In this document: one piece after another, positions 61,574 to 63,104 of the stretch
How positions within the stretch are numbered: position 1 is the first letter of the stretch
How the letters are laid out: the number at the start of each line of letters is the position of its first letter
Assembly: GCA_025931335.1 (NCBI GenBank)
Contig: JAICNG010000008.1
Location: forward strand, 1 to 63,104
From: Gemmatimonadaceae bacterium
GTDB taxonomy: Bacteria > Gemmatimonadota > Gemmatimonadetes > Gemmatimonadales > Gemmatimonadaceae
Length of the DNA stretch: 63,104 nucleotides
Direction of reading: 5' to 3'
Program-made: the position numbers and the translations under genes
The notes under the pieces: model-generated
Seen by the model: the letters and a program-made list of their open reading frames with translations, nothing else
Databases searched by the model: none
Told to the model about the DNA's origin: nothing

Positions 61574-61835
61574 GACGGTCGGCTGGCTCGCGGACAAGCT
61601 CAGCATCGTCGAGCTCAAGATCTATCACATGCAGGAGCAGGCGGATCGCACCGACGCGGCGCCGGAGTTTCGCGAGCGGTGCGAGGGACGGCTCGAGGTG
61701 CTTCGCCTCCAGCGCGATGATCTCGCGGCGGAGCTCACGCAGCTGCTGTCCGACGTCACGACGGGTCGCGTGCTGCCCAAGGTGTACCGCCAGTTCAAGA
61801 TGTACAACGATCCGCAGTACCGGCTGAAGACGTGA
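61566..61835 (+). CDS. DUF4254 protein, C-terminal half
   Basis: The 89-residue protein starts at GTG 61566 ([28 protein letters not shown]) and ends [30 protein letters not shown]. This ending is the characteristic C-terminus of DUF4254 proteins, where DRLSIL-LKIYHM and [12 protein letters not shown] recur. With the preceding gene it would make a complete domain of about 164 residues. Helical, soluble, function unknown; placement among LPS genes suggests a role in core assembly. Confidence 0.75.
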   Translation: MAETVGWLADKLSIVELKIYHMQEQADRTDAAPEFRERCEGRLEVLRLQRDDLAAELTQLLSDVTTGRVLPKVYRQFKMYNDPQYRLKT

Positions 61836-61851
61836 GGCCGAGGACGCTCCG

Positions 61852-62928
61852 GTGTTGACGGTTCTTCACGTCGATACGGAGCGGGGATGGCGCGGGGGAG
61901 AGCGCCAGGTGCTCTGGCTCGCGCGTGGCATGCGTGATCGCGGCCATCGGGCGATCGTGGTGGCGCGGCCCGGCGACGAGCTCGCGGCCCGCGCTGCCGC
62001 CCTGGGGCTCGACGTGATTGGCCTGGCTCCGCGCGGCGAGCTCGACGTCGTCGCGGCTCGCGCGCTCCGGCGCGTGATGGTGAGCCATGGGGCGCAGATT
62101 CTCCACGCCCACACCGCGCATGCGGCCGCGCTCGCCGCCCTGGCCTCCGTGCGAACCTCCGCGCGCGTCATCATCGCGCGGCGCGTCGACTTCCCCCTTC
62201 GCCGAAATCTGGGAACACGCCTCAAATACGGACGCGCGCACGCGGTCATCGCCGTCTCGCGCGCGGTCGCGGACATCGTCGCGCGCGGCGGCGTGCCGCG
62301 CGAGCGTCTCCACGTCGTTCCCGATGGCGTGGACCTCTCGCGCCGCGTGGCAGCGGCGACTCCGGAGACGCTGCGGTCGTTAGGTGTCGCTTCGACGGAC
62401 GCGCTGATCGTTCAGATCGCGGCGCTCGTGCCGCACAAGGACCCGCTCACGTTCGTCCGGGCAATCGCAGAGGTTCGCGACCGCGTCCCAGCGGTGCGGG
62501 CGCTCCTGGTGGGGGAAGGACCGCTGCACAGTGTGGCGCAGGCCGAGGTCGAGCGCCTGGGGCTCGGTGGCGTGGTCCGGCTCACCGGATTCCGGCGCGA
62601 TGCCGATGAGCTCCTCGCCGCCGCGCGCGTCGTGACGCTGAGCTCGGCGGAGGAGGGAATGGGCAGCGTGCTGCTCGACGCGATGGCGTTTGGCGTGCCG
62701 ATCGCGGCGACGAGCGCCGGGGGCATCCCCGAGGTGGTCGAGCACGGGGCCACCGGGCTGCTCTCGCCTCCCGGTGATCCGTCCGGCCTCGCCGATCACA
62801 TCGTCCGCCTGTTGACCGAGCGTGATTTCGCGACATCCCTCGCGGCGCGCGCACGCGCGCGCGTCGTGGAGTTCTCGGTCGACCGGATGGTGGAGCGGAC
62901 GCTGGAGGTGTACGGGCGGGCGCGCTAG
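61852..62928 (+). CDS. Family-4 glycosyltransferase
   Basis: The 358-residue GT-B enzyme has VLHVDTERGWRGGERQVLWLARGM at the start and HAHTAHAAALAALAS, VIAVSRAVADIVARGGVPRERLHVVPDGVDLSR, IAALVPHKDPLTFVRAIAEV, EGMGSVLLDAMAFGVPIAATSAGGIPEVVEHGATGLLSPPGD (the E-x7-E donor motif). It probably transfers mannose, glucose or a related sugar in LPS or O-antigen synthesis. It starts at GTG 61852 (TTG 61855 also possible), 16 nt after the DUF4254 gene. Confidence 0.88.
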   Translation: MLTVLHVDTERGWRGGERQVLWLARGMRDRGHRAIVVARPGDELAARAAALGLDVIGLAPRGELDVVAARALRRVMVSHGAQILHAHTAHAAALAALASVRTSARVIIARRVDFPLRRNLGTRLKYGRAHAVIAVSRAVADIVARGGVPRERLHVVPDGVDLSRRVAAATPETLRSLGVASTDALIVQIAALVPHKDPLTFVRAIAEVRDRVPAVRALLVGEGPLHSVAQAEVERLGLGGVVRLTGFRRDADELLAAARVVTLSSAEEGMGSVLLDAMAFGVPIAATSAGGIPEVVEHGATGLLSPPGDPSGLADHIVRLLTERDFATSLAARARARVVEFSVDRMVERTLEVYGRAR

Positions 62929-62956
62929 CGCGCGCCCTGCGCCATGGCCCAACGGT

Positions 62957-63104
62957 TTAGCCATACCGCGCCTTCCACAGCCGCACCCGGTCCACCACGT
63001 CCGCTACCTCGATGCGCTTCATCCGGTCCTCGCGGTGCGCGGGCGAAATCGCGTAGTCCTCTCCCGGATCGCCGTACGCGTCGAGCATCAGGTCGCGATA
63101 CTTC
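62957..63104 (-). CDS. C-terminal end of an unrecognised protein, cut by the window edge
   Basis: The minus strand encodes about 49 residues, ending KRIEVADVVDRVRLWKARYG, with a TAA at 62957-62959. The rest lies beyond the window. The segment is charged and helical (YRDLMLDAYGDPGEDYAISP, then RMKRIEVADVVDRV) and is not recognised. It is convergent with the GT4 gene, 28 nt away. Confidence 0.5.
   Translation of the reverse strand, partial: KYRDLMLDAYGDPGEDYAISPAHREDRMKRIEVADVVDRVRLWKARYG

Overview
The window is about 63 kb of gene-dense, GC-rich bacterial DNA. It encodes outer-membrane barrels, lipoproteins with lipoboxes and LPS-type glycosyltransferases, so the cell is diderm. The late steps of menaquinone synthesis are UbiE/UbiD/UbiA/UbiX-type, as in the futalosine route. 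Many secreted proteins have signal peptides ending in A-Q, and a DUF2911 protein is present. Together these suggest a Gemmatimonadota-like organism. That is inference from style and gene content; no rRNA gene is present to confirm it. I saw no tRNA, rRNA, CRISPR array, transposase or prophage gene. No gene-free stretch exceeds 300 bases; the longest, 26157-26428, holds a large hairpin and a possible promoter.

Layout. 167-2729: a decarboxylating dehydrogenase (isocitrate type), a metallophosphoesterase and a SprT-like metalloprotease, each overlapping the next by 4 nt. 2735-9255: a YCII protein divergent from glutaryl-CoA dehydrogenase, etfB, etfA, an outer-membrane barrel and a membrane Fe-S protein that probably passes ETF electrons to menaquinone. 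9305-18810 (minus strand): small envelope proteins, a molybdenum-cofactor operon (fdhD-mobA-mobB-dacB-moeA-methyltransferase) with a penicillin-binding protein embedded in it, a BON protein, a barrel and gpmI. 18894-24569: a secreted SH3-like protein, an anchored coiled-coil protein, an L,D-transpeptidase, two tandem M15 peptidases, a DUF2281-like protein and a DUF1232 protein, forming a cell-wall block. 24612-32670: guaB, an amino-acid permease, nrnA, an NfuA-like protein, mrp, a MATE exporter and a SAM hydrolase.

32725-36922 (minus): an ECF sigma factor, its zinc-finger anti-sigma factor, a bactofilin-like membrane protein, a lipoprotein, then a YihY-family membrane protein. 37118-42688: a menaquinone operon (ubiE, ubiD, ubiA, ubiX) with a chemoreceptor inside it that is interrupted by an in-frame TGA, then a YfcE-type phosphodiesterase. 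42834-48698 (minus): a small protein, a short UvrC-like protein, mutM, purD, an M48 protease and a trans-sulfuration enzyme. 48764-51782: an HD-GYP response regulator and, convergent to it, a chemoreceptor. 51868-63104: glmM, glmS, dtd, maf, then an LPS block of four family-9 glycosyltransferases, one family-2, one family-4, a DUF4254 protein split over two genes, and a partial gene at the window end.

The most unusual structure lies between genes. Eleven intergenic hairpins have arms built from tandemly iterated short words (about 7-14 nt). The word differs from locus to locus. The arms often abut or overlap stop codons, and the G-rich arm always comes first. They lack the T-runs of ordinary terminators, of which three conventional examples also occur here. 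A second recurring signal is a -10-like box ending exactly 7 nt before the start codon at several operon heads, which suggests leaderless transcripts.
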